Translations under genes and position numbers: made by a program | The notes under the pieces: model-generated | Told to the model about the DNA's origin: nothing | Database searches by the model: none | Seen by the model: only the letters and a program-made list of their open reading frames with translations | Part shown: positions 48,417 to 56,543 of the stretch, one piece after another | How the letters are laid out: each line of letters begins with the position of its first letter | How positions within the stretch are numbered: position 1 is the stretch's first letter | Assembly: GCF_001641635.1 (NCBI RefSeq) | Contig: NZ_LUUB01000107.1 | Location: 66,041-130,040, forward strand | Direction of reading: 5' to 3' | Origin: Bradyrhizobium centrolobii | GTDB taxonomy: Bacteria > Pseudomonadota > Alphaproteobacteria > Rhizobiales > Xanthobacteraceae | DNA: 64,000 nucleotides

Positions 48417-48460
48417 TTGGATCGCCTTACCGGCCCTTGCGCGCTCAACCGGAACGGATC

Positions 48461-49008
48461 ATGCCCGACGCTCGACGCCACCACCTCATCCTGGCCGTCG
48501 CCGGAATGATTCTCCTCGCTCCGCCGACACCGCCTCTGCCCAAGATACGGGCCTGCCCGGCGGCGCATCGTCCTTGCGCGAAAGCCACGGCGATTGGGTG
48601 GTGAGCTGCGCGGTCCAGAAACAGGCTGGCCGCAAAGTCAAATCATGCGCCCTGTCACAGGAACAGACCAGCGGCAATTCGCGCCAGCGCGTACTCGCGA
48701 TCGAGCTCAAGCCCGAGAACACCGGTGTCGCCGGCATTCTGATCCTGCCGTTCGGCCTCGCGCTCGACCATGGCGCCACGTTTCAAATCGACGACGGTTC
48801 CGCCGGGCCGCCGCAAATATTCCGCACATGCATTCCGGCGGGCTGCCTGGTGCCGGTCTCGTTCGACTCCCGCACCCTCGTGGGGCTGCGCAAGCGCAAC
48901 CAGCTCAAGGTCAAGACCGTGGCGGACGGCGGAAAGGAAACCGCGTTCATGATTTCTCTAAAGGGCTTTCCCAGCGCCTTCGACCGCACGGCGGCCCTGG
49001 CGAAGTAG
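48461..49008 (+). pseudogene. Invasion-associated locus B (IalB)-like gene with a frameshift in the signal peptide
   Basis: The mature domain is in one frame (through 48574): ESHGDWVVSCAVQ, VKSCALSQEQ, GILILPFGLALDHGA, FRTCIPAGCLVPVSF, FMISLKGFPSAF, with the family's cysteines. The signal peptide is in another frame from ATG 48461: MPDARRHHLILAVAGMILLA. The in-frame continuation would be SADTASAQDTGLPGGAS, so one base has been lost or gained around 48515-48525. Without correction the mature domain could only start at TTG 48574, lacking any export signal. Either a true pseudogene or a sequencing slip. Confidence 0.75.
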
Positions 49009-49035
49009 CCGCGGACTCGTCTGCTATCAGCTCGA

Positions 49036-49588
49036 ATGCGCTCGATCCCGATGGCGAAGCTGGACGCCCTGGTGACCGACAACCTCGTCGAAAGGCTTCT
49101 CCACCCCGAGCGGCTTAGCGAAATCCTGGCCTCGGTTGCCGCCCGGCGGGCCGTGCAGGGCGCTGGAAGGCGACAAGCGAGTCGTCGCACTCCAGTCCGA
49201 GGTGTCGGAGGCCGAAGAGAAAATCAAGCGGCTCTACGGGATGGTAGAGAACGGCGTGACCAAGGTCGACGATATCCTCAAGGACCGGCTGGCCGTTCTC
49301 AAGCTCGATCGGGACCGGGCAAAGACCGCCTTGGACCGCATCAGGGCGCACGCCGCCCCGCCGACGGCGTTCGACCCCGCAACGGTCGAGCGGTTCGGAG
49401 AAGCGATGCGCGAGCATATTACCGTCGGCGCCACACCGTTCCGGAAGGCTTATATCCGGACTCTGGTGGATCGGATCGAAGTCGATGACGGTGTCGTCCG
49501 TATCGTCGGGGACAAAGCCACGCTCGAACAAGCTATCGCCGGTCAATCCATCGCCGCTGCTGGTGTTCGCAGATGTGTACCGAAGTAG
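49036..49588 (+). pseudogene. Serine recombinase C-terminal remnant, frameshifted
   Basis: Frame 1 gives SIPMAKLDALVTDNLVERLL and ILASVAARRA up to about 49150. Frame 2 continues with LEGDKRVVALQSEVSEAEEK, then DDILKDRLAVLKLDRDRAK and AYIRTLVDRIEVDDGVVRIV, ending at GVRRCVPK. This is the C-terminal recombinase/coiled-coil part of large serine recombinases common in rhizobia. The N-terminal catalytic resolvase domain is missing. It lies just inside the proposed right boundary of the island. Confidence 0.8.
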
Positions 49589-49658
49589 CGCACCCGGCAC
49601 GATTCGAACATGCGGCCTCCACCTTCGGAGGGTGGCGCTCTAGCTGCGCTACGGGTGC
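49586..49658 (-). pseudogene. Degenerate tRNA-Arg (CCG)
   Basis: On the minus strand the acceptor GCACCCG pairs with CGGGTGC, and the anticodon arm CCACC-CTCCGAA-GGTGG has anticodon CCG. The T loop is TTCGAAT. The D arm is shortened by about four bases compared with normal tRNA-Arg (GCGCAGCTAGAGC), the D stem is mismatched, and the encoded CCA is CTA. It is probably a non-functional copy carried by the mobile element. Confidence 0.65.
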
Positions 49659-49772
49659 ATCACCGCGGCTACTAGCGCGGTATCCTCGCGAGCGTCAATC
49701 GACGCGTGAGGAGCATTATCTCCATTCCTGACTCAGCGCGCAACCGCGCGTCTAGCTAGGCGAAACCCATTT

Positions 49773-49861
49773 CCGGCCGTAGCTCAACTGGTGGGTTTTG
49801 GCCTACGAAGGTCAAAAATGCTTTATCTTTCAATGGGAGTTGACTGACTCCCTCTCCGCCA
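49773..49861 (+). pseudogene. Composite tRNA-like sequence ending in the tRNA-Ser 3' end
   Basis: The 5' part CGGCCGTAGCTCAACTGG resembles the start of a tRNA-Arg. A hairpin with loop TACGAA follows (arms TTTTGGCC and GGTCAAAA), then a T-arm-like hairpin GGGAG/CTCCC and finally TCTCCGCCA. The acceptor ends do not pair, so it is not a functional tRNA. The last 14 bases equal the tRNA-Ser 3' end. Confidence 0.45.
49848..49861 (+). repeat. Candidate att site, right copy
   Basis: CTCCCTCTCCGCCA is identical to 39089-39102. The genes to its right look like ordinary chromosomal genes, and the decayed recombinase lies 260 bases to its left. Confidence 0.45.
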
Positions 49862-49878
49862 TCTCAAGTTCCCTTCAC

Positions 49879-50259
49879 CTAACGCAGCCGTGATGGCCAG
49901 CCGATCCTGACCAGGGTCTCGTCCGGGTCCGACAGTGCGAACTCATACATGCCCCATGGTTTGTGCTCCGGCCCTCGCCCGTTGATCAGCTCGCCGGAAA
50001 ACGCTTCCGCGAGCGCATCGACCTCCTCGGTGTAGAGATAAAGCCCAAACGGATTGCGGCCTCTGATCAGCCAGCCTTCGACCGCCTGGGTGAGATGGAG
50101 GTGGCCGCCCTTTTCGTCGGAGAGGATGCGATAGCTGTCGTCACCCTCTGCCGGCTTGTCGTCACCGGTGCGCGTGAAGCCGAGCCGAGCACAGAAGTTC
50201 TCCGAGGCGTCGAGATCGTTGCAGGGCAGGATGGCGGTCAGCGCGCGAGATGGCGGCAT
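49879..50259 (-). CDS. VOC-superfamily (glyoxalase/bleomycin-resistance-like) protein
   Basis: This 126-residue single-domain protein starts PPSRALTAILPCNDLDASENFCARLGFTR and shows GGHLHLTQAVEG and a final YEFALSDPDETLVRIGWPS, typical of the vicinal oxygen chelate fold. Such small proteins may bind drugs or act as dioxygenases or lyases; nothing here decides which. Confidence 0.85.
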   Translation of the reverse strand: MPPSRALTAILPCNDLDASENFCARLGFTRTGDDKPAEGDDSYRILSDEKGGHLHLTQAVEGWLIRGRNPFGLYLYTEEVDALAEAFSGELINGRGPEHKPWGMYEFALSDPDETLVRIGWPSRLR

Positions 50260-50349
50260 GCGAGTCCCCGTTCTTTGGACTGCCGATAGGCCGGGATCGC
50301 GGGATTATTTTGACGCGAGCCAAGTTCCGCGCGTCGGCAGCCGCTCCGC

Positions 50350-50925
50350 CTATCTGACTTTGACCAGCGGCAGGAATACCTCGTCTACCCAGGCTTTCCG
50401 CAGCGCAGGCGGCGGCGCTGAAAAATTCATGATGACGTAATGTCGAAAAAGGACGCTGAGCAAGGACTCCACGGGAGGCGTCAACTTTGCCGGGTCGATC
50501 TCGCCGCGCTTTGCGGCACGCTCCAGAATCGCCGAAAGCGGACGTGCTTCGCCTTGAACGATGGCGGCGTGCAGATCCTTCGGTGTCGACCAGGTCTCCG
50601 AAAAATAGGTGCTTGAGAGCAGGGTGAAGGCCGCCGCGATCCCGGTGGCGCGCTCAGCCGTCCCTTTCAGAAGCTCCAGCAGCTCCGTTCGCAGATCGCC
50701 ACGATCCGGCACGACCAGCGGATGTTTCGCCAATTGCTGCCGAATGGCGGCGACTGCGAGCGGTCCCTTGCCGTCCCACCGGCGCGCCAGCACGGGACGG
50801 CTCGTCCCCGCCCGCTCCGCAACGGCCTCCATCGTCAGTCCGGCATAACCGTGCTCGGCGAGTTCGAGCCACGCAGCGTCCAGAATTGCTTCTTCAAGCT
50901 CCGCACCGCGACGCCGCTCGCCCAT
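50350..50925 (-). CDS. TetR-family transcriptional repressor
   Basis: The 191-residue protein has the TetR helix-turn-helix at the N-terminus (ILDAAWLELAEHGYAGLTMEAVAERAGTSRPVLARRW) and an all-helical ligand domain ending in PALRKAWVDEVFLPLVKVR. It is divergent from a lipoprotein gene. The 80-base gap contains two near-identical palindromes, probable operators for autoregulation and control of the neighbour. Confidence 0.93.
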   Translation of the reverse strand: MGERRRGAELEEAILDAAWLELAEHGYAGLTMEAVAERAGTSRPVLARRWDGKGPLAVAAIRQQLAKHPLVVPDRGDLRTELLELLKGTAERATGIAAAFTLLSSTYFSETWSTPKDLHAAIVQGEARPLSAILERAAKRGEIDPAKLTPPVESLLSVLFRHYVIMNFSAPPPALRKAWVDEVFLPLVKVR

Positions 50926-50942
50926 TCATGCTCGCTCCAAAT

Positions 50943-50962
50943 AAGATACATTCATGCATCTT
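50943..50962. promoter_or_regulatory. Probable TetR operator, site 1
   Basis: AAGATACATTCATGCATCTT is an imperfect palindrome (AAGAT...ATCTT) 17 bases upstream of the TetR start. Site 2 is its near copy in inverted orientation. Confidence 0.65.
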
Positions 50963-50984
50963 GACTCCCGGCCAGGGTTCCGAC

Positions 50985-51004
50985 TAGATGCATATGTGTA
51001 TCTT
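50985..51004. promoter_or_regulatory. Probable TetR operator, site 2
   Basis: On the minus strand it reads AAGATACACATATGCATCTA. With flanks, both sites share ATAAGATACA and TGCATCT. The centres are 42 bases apart, four helical turns, so two dimers could sit on the same face. Confidence 0.65.
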
Positions 51005-51102
51005 ATTTGCGGAGCCGAGACGTGACAAGACCTGCCGCTCATGGCTGCGAACCATCTCCGGCACCGTCACCTGCGCGCTCTGACAACGCGAAGGTGTTCA
51101 GG

Positions 51103-51924
51103 TTGAAAGTCACGGCGTCCTTGCTGCCACTCACTCTGATCGCGGCCGGATGCGCGACTGTGCCCACCAAGACTGCGGGCACGCTGACAACGTACAATCA
51201 TCTGGGAGAGCAGAAGGGGATGCTCTCGAAGTCGAGGAATTACGTCGATGCCGGCGCCCTTGCGTCGGTTAAGACCGTGCGCATCGTTCCGACGACCTTC
51301 GCCCAGAGCGCATTGTCGCGCGTGAAGACGCAAGCGGACCGCGCGCTGGTCGCAAATGCGCTCGATCGTGAGGTTTGCGTCGCCCTCAGCGACAAGTTTC
51401 AGGTCGTGGCGCCACATGAGCCCGCCGACCTGACTGTGCGAACCGTCGTCACCGACGTGGTGCCGACCGACAAGACCGCGGCGGGAGTATCGACTGCTGT
51501 GACGCTCGGCAGCGGGGCTGCCTTGCCGGTCAGCATTCCCCGTCTTCCCCTGGGACTCGGTGGCCTCGCCGTCGAGGCAGAGGCCATCGACAGGAGCGGC
51601 ACCCAGCGTGCCGCAATGGTGTGGGCGCGCGGCGCGAACTCGATCATGGACAACCCTCGCGTCTCCGAGGTCGGCGATGCCTATGGGCTGGCAACGAAGT
51701 TCGGAGGCGAGTTCTCCCGGATGCTCGTGACCGGCAAGGAACCGGAAGGCTTGGATATCTCGCTGCCATCGGGCCAGCGCGTGAAGTCGTGGTTCGGAGG
51801 CGAACCGAAATATGCGGCGTGTGAGGCCTTTGGTCGCGCGCCCGGGCTGACGGGACTCGTCGCCGGCAAGGTCGGTGCTCCGCCGGAGTGGACTGACAAG
51901 ACCCCAGAGGCGCCGCGCGATTGA
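51103..51924 (+). CDS. DUF3313-like lipoprotein
   Basis: The 273-residue protein has a lipoprotein signal (KVTASLLPLTLIAAGCATVP, lipobox IAAGC). The body resembles DUF3313 lipoproteins: YNHLGEQKGMLSKSRNYVD, VRIVPTTFAQSALS, LSDKFQVV, then VEAEAIDRSGTQRAAMVWARG. The start is uncertain: no suitable ATG is in frame. TTG at 51103 gives an ideal short lipoprotein signal with AAGG upstream; the frame is open back to 51007. The divergent TetR gene and shared operators suggest induction by the TetR ligand. Confidence 0.8.
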   Translation: MKVTASLLPLTLIAAGCATVPTKTAGTLTTYNHLGEQKGMLSKSRNYVDAGALASVKTVRIVPTTFAQSALSRVKTQADRALVANALDREVCVALSDKFQVVAPHEPADLTVRTVVTDVVPTDKTAAGVSTAVTLGSGAALPVSIPRLPLGLGGLAVEAEAIDRSGTQRAAMVWARGANSIMDNPRVSEVGDAYGLATKFGGEFSRMLVTGKEPEGLDISLPSGQRVKSWFGGEPKYAACEAFGRAPGLTGLVAGKVGAPPEWTDKTPEAPRD

Positions 51925-51942
51925 AATGCGCGAGATGGGATC

Positions 51943-53397
51943 CTACAGGCCGGATCTTCGGAGCCCGCGACGATCGATGGGCTCCGACGCCGTCTTCAAC
52001 GCCCGCCGCATCACATCCCACATCCGTGGATCGTTCATTTGCGCCACGTTGAACCGCATGAATGCAGACGCCGTCTGCGACACGCTGAACACGTTGCCCG
52101 GCGCAAGCACCACGTCCTCCTCGAGCGCCGTGCGGGCGACTTGCGTCGCATCCTGACCGCTAGCGAGGCGGCACCAGAGGAAGAAGCCGCCGCGCGGCAT
52201 CAGCCAGGGCTCGATGCCCAGCGTCTGAAGCTTTCGCGCCACGTCACGCCGCGTGCGCGTGAGCTTTTGCCGGAGCTCGTCCATGTGCTTGCGGTAGCCG
52301 CCGCCGGCCAGCACCCTGGCGATGATCTCGGTCGCGACCGGGCTCGGGCCGCCAAAACTGGTTGCGACCTGGAGGTCGACGAGATGTTCGATCCAGTCGG
52401 CGCGCGCGGCGATATAGCCGCAGCGCACCGAGGCCGAGAGCGTCTTGGAGAAGCTGCCGATGCGGATCACGCGATTGAGCCCGTCGAGCGCGGCGAGCCG
52501 CGGTGATCGCTCCGGTTCGAAATCGCCAAAAATGTCGTCCTCGATGATGGTCAGGTCGTGCGCGGCGGCCGCGGTCAGGAGCCGGTGCGCGGTCGGAAGC
52601 GAGAGCGTCGCGCCGGTCGGATTGTGCAGCGCTGAATTGGTGATGTAGAGCCGCGGCCGGTCGGCAGCGAGGACCTCTTCGAACCGCGCGACGTCCGGTC
52701 CCGACGGCGTATAGGGCACGCCGATGATCTTCACCTGGTGTGCCCGGAGCAGCGCGCGAAAATTGAAGTAGCAGGGATCGTCGACCAGCACCGTGTCGCC
52801 GGGACGCAAGAGGAAGCGGCAGACGAGATCGGTCCCTTGCGTGCCCGAGCCCGTGAGCATGAGCTGGTCGATCGACGCCGTGATCGCGTCGTCGGCAAGG
52901 CGCGTGAGCAAGAGACGGCGCAGCACCAGCGCGCCGCGTGTGCTGCCGTAGTCGGTCAACAGGCCCTCATCGGCGCGCGCGAGCGCACGGACGGCGCGCC
53001 GCAAGGCTGCCTCCGGCATCCACTCCGGTGGCAACCAGCCGCAGCCCGGCTTCAGCACGGCGGCATCAGTATCGAGTGACTGCCGCGAGACCCAGAACGG
53101 ATCAACCGCCCGGTCGCGGCGCGGCTCGACCTCGCTAAGCGCCAGCGGCGACGTGACCGTCGGAGCGACATAGAAGCCCGAGCCGCGACGGGCGCGGATC
53201 TGGCCCTCGGCCGCGAGGCGGTCATAGGCTTCGACCACCGTCGACGGTGAAACGCCCATGCTTGCGGCAAGGCTGCGGATCGACGGCAGGCGATCGCCGG
53301 CGGCAAGCGCGCGGCCTGCGATCTTGGCGCGGATCGCGCTCATCACCTCAGTGGTCCGCGTTCCGCTCCTGCCGCTCTTTCGCGTCTCAGCGTCCAA
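51943..53397 (-). CDS. MocR/PdxR-type regulator (GntR helix-turn-helix fused to aminotransferase fold)
   Basis: An N-terminal winged helix (GDRLPSIRSLAASMGVSPSTVVEAYDRLAAEG) is fused to a class I aminotransferase-like domain with the PLP lysine in RIGSFSKTLSASVRCGY and NPTGATLS. The frame has no close ATG except 53343 (466 residues). TTG at 53397, preceded by GGAAGG about ten bases upstream, would give 484 residues and keep the basic ETRKSGRSGTR segment. The EamA permease gene is divergent 106 bases away and is a likely target. Confidence 0.9.
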   Translation of the reverse strand: MDAETRKSGRSGTRTTEVMSAIRAKIAGRALAAGDRLPSIRSLAASMGVSPSTVVEAYDRLAAEGQIRARRGSGFYVAPTVTSPLALSEVEPRRDRAVDPFWVSRQSLDTDAAVLKPGCGWLPPEWMPEAALRRAVRALARADEGLLTDYGSTRGALVLRRLLLTRLADDAITASIDQLMLTGSGTQGTDLVCRFLLRPGDTVLVDDPCYFNFRALLRAHQVKIIGVPYTPSGPDVARFEEVLAADRPRLYITNSALHNPTGATLSLPTAHRLLTAAAAHDLTIIEDDIFGDFEPERSPRLAALDGLNRVIRIGSFSKTLSASVRCGYIAARADWIEHLVDLQVATSFGGPSPVATEIIARVLAGGGYRKHMDELRQKLTRTRRDVARKLQTLGIEPWLMPRGGFFLWCRLASGQDATQVARTALEEDVVLAPGNVFSVSQTASAFMRFNVAQMNDPRMWDVMRRALKTASEPIDRRGLRRSGL

Positions 53398-53503
53398 AGT
53401 GTATAGCCTTCCATACCGATACAGTTTTGCCGGATTGTACTGGATTGTCGCTGGTCCCGCCACTGGCGGCCGTCGAGAATGGCCTTCGGAAAAGCGAGGC
53501 GAC

Positions 53504-54364
53504 ATGCAATCTGCGGGCAGCGGCTGGGGCAACGGACTTTTGGGCGTCATCATCTTCAGCGGCTCACTGCCGGCGACGCGCGTGGCGGTCGGCGGTTTCT
53601 CCGCGCTGTTCCTGACTTCTGCGCGCGCCGTTATCGCCGCGCTGCTAGGTGCGGCCCTGCTCGGCCTGCTCAACCAGGCGCGGCCGGAGCGCAGGGATCT
53701 CACCTCGCTTGCGATCGTTTCGATTGGCGTCGTGGTCGGCTTCCCACTGCTGACCGCGCTCGCGCTCCAGCACATCACCTCGGCGCATTCGATCGTATTC
53801 ATCGGTCTCCTGCCGCTGTCGACCGCCGTCTTCGGCGTGCTGCGCGGCGGCGAGCGGCCGCAGCCGCTGTTCTGGCTGTTCGCGATTCTCGGCAGCGCCA
53901 CGGTGGCGGGTTTTGCCCTGTCGAACGACGGCTCGGCGTCGCTCGCCGGCGACCTCCTGATGGTGGCGGCGATCGTACTCTGCGGGCTCGGCTATGCCGA
54001 AGGCGCCGCGCTGTCGCGCCGCCTCGGCGGCTGGCAGGTGATCTCCTGGGCGCTGCTGCTGGCGTTGCCGCTGATGGCGCCGGTCGCAATCCTGACCTGG
54101 CCACCGACATGGACGGGCATCGGCGCCCCCGCCTGGATCGGGCTGTTCTATGTATCCGTCTTCAGCATGTTCGTCGGCTTCGTGTTCTGGTATCGCGGCC
54201 TTGCCGTCGGCGGCATCGCTCGCGTCGGTCAGCTGCAACAGGTCCAGCCTTTCCTCGGCCTCGTGCTCGCCGGCGTGCTCCTGCACGAGCCCGTGGCATG
54301 GAGCATGATTGCCGCGACCGCGCTGGTCGTCGTCTGCGTGGCCTGCGCGCGGCGGTTCGCGTGA
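53504..54364 (+). CDS. EamA/DMT-superfamily permease
   Basis: This 286-residue membrane protein has about ten helices and two EamA repeats: NGLLGVIIFSGSLPATRVAVGGFSALFLTSARAV at the start and FVFWYRGLAVGGIARVGQLQQVQPFLGLVLAGVLLHEP near the end. The start at 53504 precedes the first helix. It is divergent from the MocR-type regulator, a common pairing. The substrate is unknown. Confidence 0.9.
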   Translation: MQSAGSGWGNGLLGVIIFSGSLPATRVAVGGFSALFLTSARAVIAALLGAALLGLLNQARPERRDLTSLAIVSIGVVVGFPLLTALALQHITSAHSIVFIGLLPLSTAVFGVLRGGERPQPLFWLFAILGSATVAGFALSNDGSASLAGDLLMVAAIVLCGLGYAEGAALSRRLGGWQVISWALLLALPLMAPVAILTWPPTWTGIGAPAWIGLFYVSVFSMFVGFVFWYRGLAVGGIARVGQLQQVQPFLGLVLAGVLLHEPVAWSMIAATALVVVCVACARRFA

Positions 54365-54374
54365 GGCAAACGCC

Positions 54375-55589
54375 TCACTCCCGCGCCATCACCGTCCCCG
54401 CCAGCGCGCTCCTTGCGAACTTCTTCAGCGGCATCGGCTTGCCGAACAGAAAGCCCTGCACGAGGTCGAAGCCGAGCTCGTTTGCGACCATGAGGTCGGC
54501 GCGGCTTTCGATGCCTTCGGCCACGGCGCCCGCGCCGTAGCCCCTGGCGAGCTCGACGATGTGGCGGCACACCGTCCGCTTCAACCGATCATTGCCGCAG
54601 CCGGTGACGAACTGCCGGTCCGCCTTCAGCTTGACGAAGGGAATTTTGTCGAGGTCCATCAGCGCCGGCCAGTTGGCGCCGAGGTTGTCGATCGACAGGC
54701 CGATATTGTGGAGGCCCACCTCGCGCGCGACCTCGATGAGCACATCGAGATCGCGGATCGCCTCCTCGCTGTCGATCTCGATGGTCAATCCGCCGAAAGC
54801 CGGATGCGTCGGCACGCGCCGGCAGAGATCGCGCACGGCCTGCGGCTCCGTGAGATACGAGGCGGGAAGATTGATCGACAGATCGACCGTGCTCTGCCGC
54901 TCCAGGAGATAGTGCCAGTCCTGCACGGCGCGCTCGATCACGAACTCCGACAGCTCGCGGAAGTGCGGATCGTGCGCTTCAGGGATGAAATAGGCCGGCG
55001 GCACCACGCCCCAGGTCGGATGCCGCATCCGCACCAGCGCCTCGGCGCCGCAACGGACCAGCGTGCGCGCGTCGATCCTCGGCTGGTACCAGAGCTCGAG
55101 CCAGCCCGCATGCAGGGCCTCGCCGACATAGACGGCCGGGCTTGGCGCCGGCTCCTCCGGCAGCAGCATCGCGACGCGCTCGCGCAGTGTTTCGGCGGCA
55201 AAGGGGGTCGTCAGCGACGGCAGCATGGCAAGGCCATATTCCTCGCCGACCTGCTGCACGGCTTTCAGGATGATCGACTCGCGGGCGCCGACAGCGAGGA
55301 CCTTGCCGCCGAACGCCTCGCGCACCAGCGTCTCCAGAAACTTGCCCGGCTCGATGCCGTCGGCGGCAACGCCGAACAGGATCAGGTCCGGCAGTTCGCT
55401 GGCGAGCACTGCCTGCAGCTCGTCGGCACTGGCGCATTCGCTGGTGACGAAGCCGAGATCCTCGAGCACCTCGCGAAGGAAGGCGCGCAGGTGGCGCTTG
55501 CCGTCGGCCACGCAGGCGCGTGGCGTCACTTTCCGCCGACCGAAGGTTACAGGCCTCCGCCCGGCGACTTCCCCAAGCCCATCGCTCAT
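54375..55589 (-). CDS. EAL-domain protein with degenerate receiver-like N-terminus
   Basis: The 404-residue protein has a receiver-like fold at about 20-140 (ACVADGKRHLRAFLREVLEDLGF, LPDLILFGVAADGIEP) that lacks the phosphoacceptor Asp at the expected place. A C-terminal EAL domain (about 150-395) follows, with EALVRM, LSINLPASYL, TIEIDSEEA and AEGIES. The usual DDFGTG loop reads SIDNLGAN, with the second metal-binding Asp replaced by Asn. It may bind rather than hydrolyse cyclic di-GMP. It is convergent with the EamA gene (10-base gap). Confidence 0.88.
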   Translation of the reverse strand: MSDGLGEVAGRRPVTFGRRKVTPRACVADGKRHLRAFLREVLEDLGFVTSECASADELQAVLASELPDLILFGVAADGIEPGKFLETLVREAFGGKVLAVGARESIILKAVQQVGEEYGLAMLPSLTTPFAAETLRERVAMLLPEEPAPSPAVYVGEALHAGWLELWYQPRIDARTLVRCGAEALVRMRHPTWGVVPPAYFIPEAHDPHFRELSEFVIERAVQDWHYLLERQSTVDLSINLPASYLTEPQAVRDLCRRVPTHPAFGGLTIEIDSEEAIRDLDVLIEVAREVGLHNIGLSIDNLGANWPALMDLDKIPFVKLKADRQFVTGCGNDRLKRTVCRHIVELARGYGAGAVAEGIESRADLMVANELGFDLVQGFLFGKPMPLKKFARSALAGTVMARE

Positions 55590-55872
55590 CTCAAACCACT
55601 CCCGTTCCGTGACAGTTTTTTAGCGGCACGAGCGGTTTCAAATATGGAGAGCTTCAGCACGATTGTTGAATTATCCGGGTAACGTTAAAGCCCTCATCAT
55701 GTGTAAAATTGTCCGGATCTTGGTGAGGAAGATTTTACGATTGGAGACGCGCTGCGCGGATGATGCGGCAATCCAGGGAAATTCGTAGAGATGCCCCGCG
55801 CGAACGCATGCCGCCGGTGTCCTTGAATCGGACAGAGCAGCGCGCGGTTCGCCCAATTCAATAACGCCGGTC

Positions 55873-56298
55873 TCAGTTGCCGGTGGCCTTCTCGTGTTGG
55901 GCCATGCCGACCGCCTTATAGTCATATGTCGGATAGAATTCGGTGCGATAGGGACCCCATGCGGTGTCCTCGATGATGCGATTGACCTCGCGCAGCCTCG
56001 ATGCCGGCAACCGCAGCGTGATCACCTGGCCGATGCCCATCATCACGTACCAGCTCACCACCTCCGTGCCCGGCGGCGGGAAGGATTTGTAGTAGCCCTG
56101 CTTCTCGAGCTGGGCGTTCAGCTCGCCGAGCGGGCGTGACTGGTCGTGCTTGAAGAAGACGGTGAGCAGGACGGCGTTGTCCGCCGTCGGCGCCGCGTTG
56201 CCTTGCGGCGGCGTGGTCTGCGCGATGGCCGTCGATTTCAGCATCAGCGCGCCGGCCAGCAATGCGGCGACAGTCAATAGTCGTCTGCCCGATTTCAT
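55873..56298 (-). CDS. Conserved hypothetical secreted protein, 141 aa
   Basis: I do not recognise a characterised family. The start at 56298 gives a clear signal peptide (RLLTVAALLAGALMLKSTAIAQ). A Pro/Ala spacer follows, then a small alpha/beta-looking domain: AVLLTVFFKHDQSRPLGELNAQL, FPPPGTEVVSWYVMMGIG and LPASRLREVNRIIED. It resembles a single ferredoxin-like or dimeric-barrel unit. Probably periplasmic. The frame is open further upstream, through repeat DNA. Confidence 0.75.
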   Translation of the reverse strand: MKSGRRLLTVAALLAGALMLKSTAIAQTTPPQGNAAPTADNAVLLTVFFKHDQSRPLGELNAQLEKQGYYKSFPPPGTEVVSWYVMMGIGQVITLRLPASRLREVNRIIEDTAWGPYRTEFYPTYDYKAVGMAQHEKATGN

Positions 56299-56441
56299 TT
56301 GCGAATTCCTTCCATTCACCTCGTTGACGATAAGATAAGGGCACCGTCCCCCCGCGCATTGGCGACGCCAATGTCGCCGGAGGTGCCGGAGCGAAGCAGA
56401 GACCTCGACGAGCGGCGGCCCGGCTGCCGCAGCGTGGCCGT

Positions 56442-56502
56442 TCATCCTTCGAGGCTCGACTTGCGGTGCATTTGCACCGCAAGTCTCGCACCTCAGGATG
56501 AC
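56442..56502. repeat. Palindromic repeat (TCATCCTTCGAGGCTCG type)
   Basis: TCATCCTTCGAGGCTCGACTTGCGGTGC is mirrored by GCACCGCAAGTCTCGC and CCTCAGGATGA, with a short ATTT loop. It lies between the MFS transporter stop and the hypothetical secreted protein. Confidence 0.7.
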
Positions 56503-56543
56503 CGGACTAATACTTTTGCAGGCGCAGGAAAGGAGCCGCAGCG

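Noticed and set aside
53395..53425. GTATAGCCTTCCATAC dyad as an operator for the MocR-type regulator
   Set aside because: The half-sites are only four bases and no second copy is visible. The likely TTG start also borders it, so it is too weak to list as a site.
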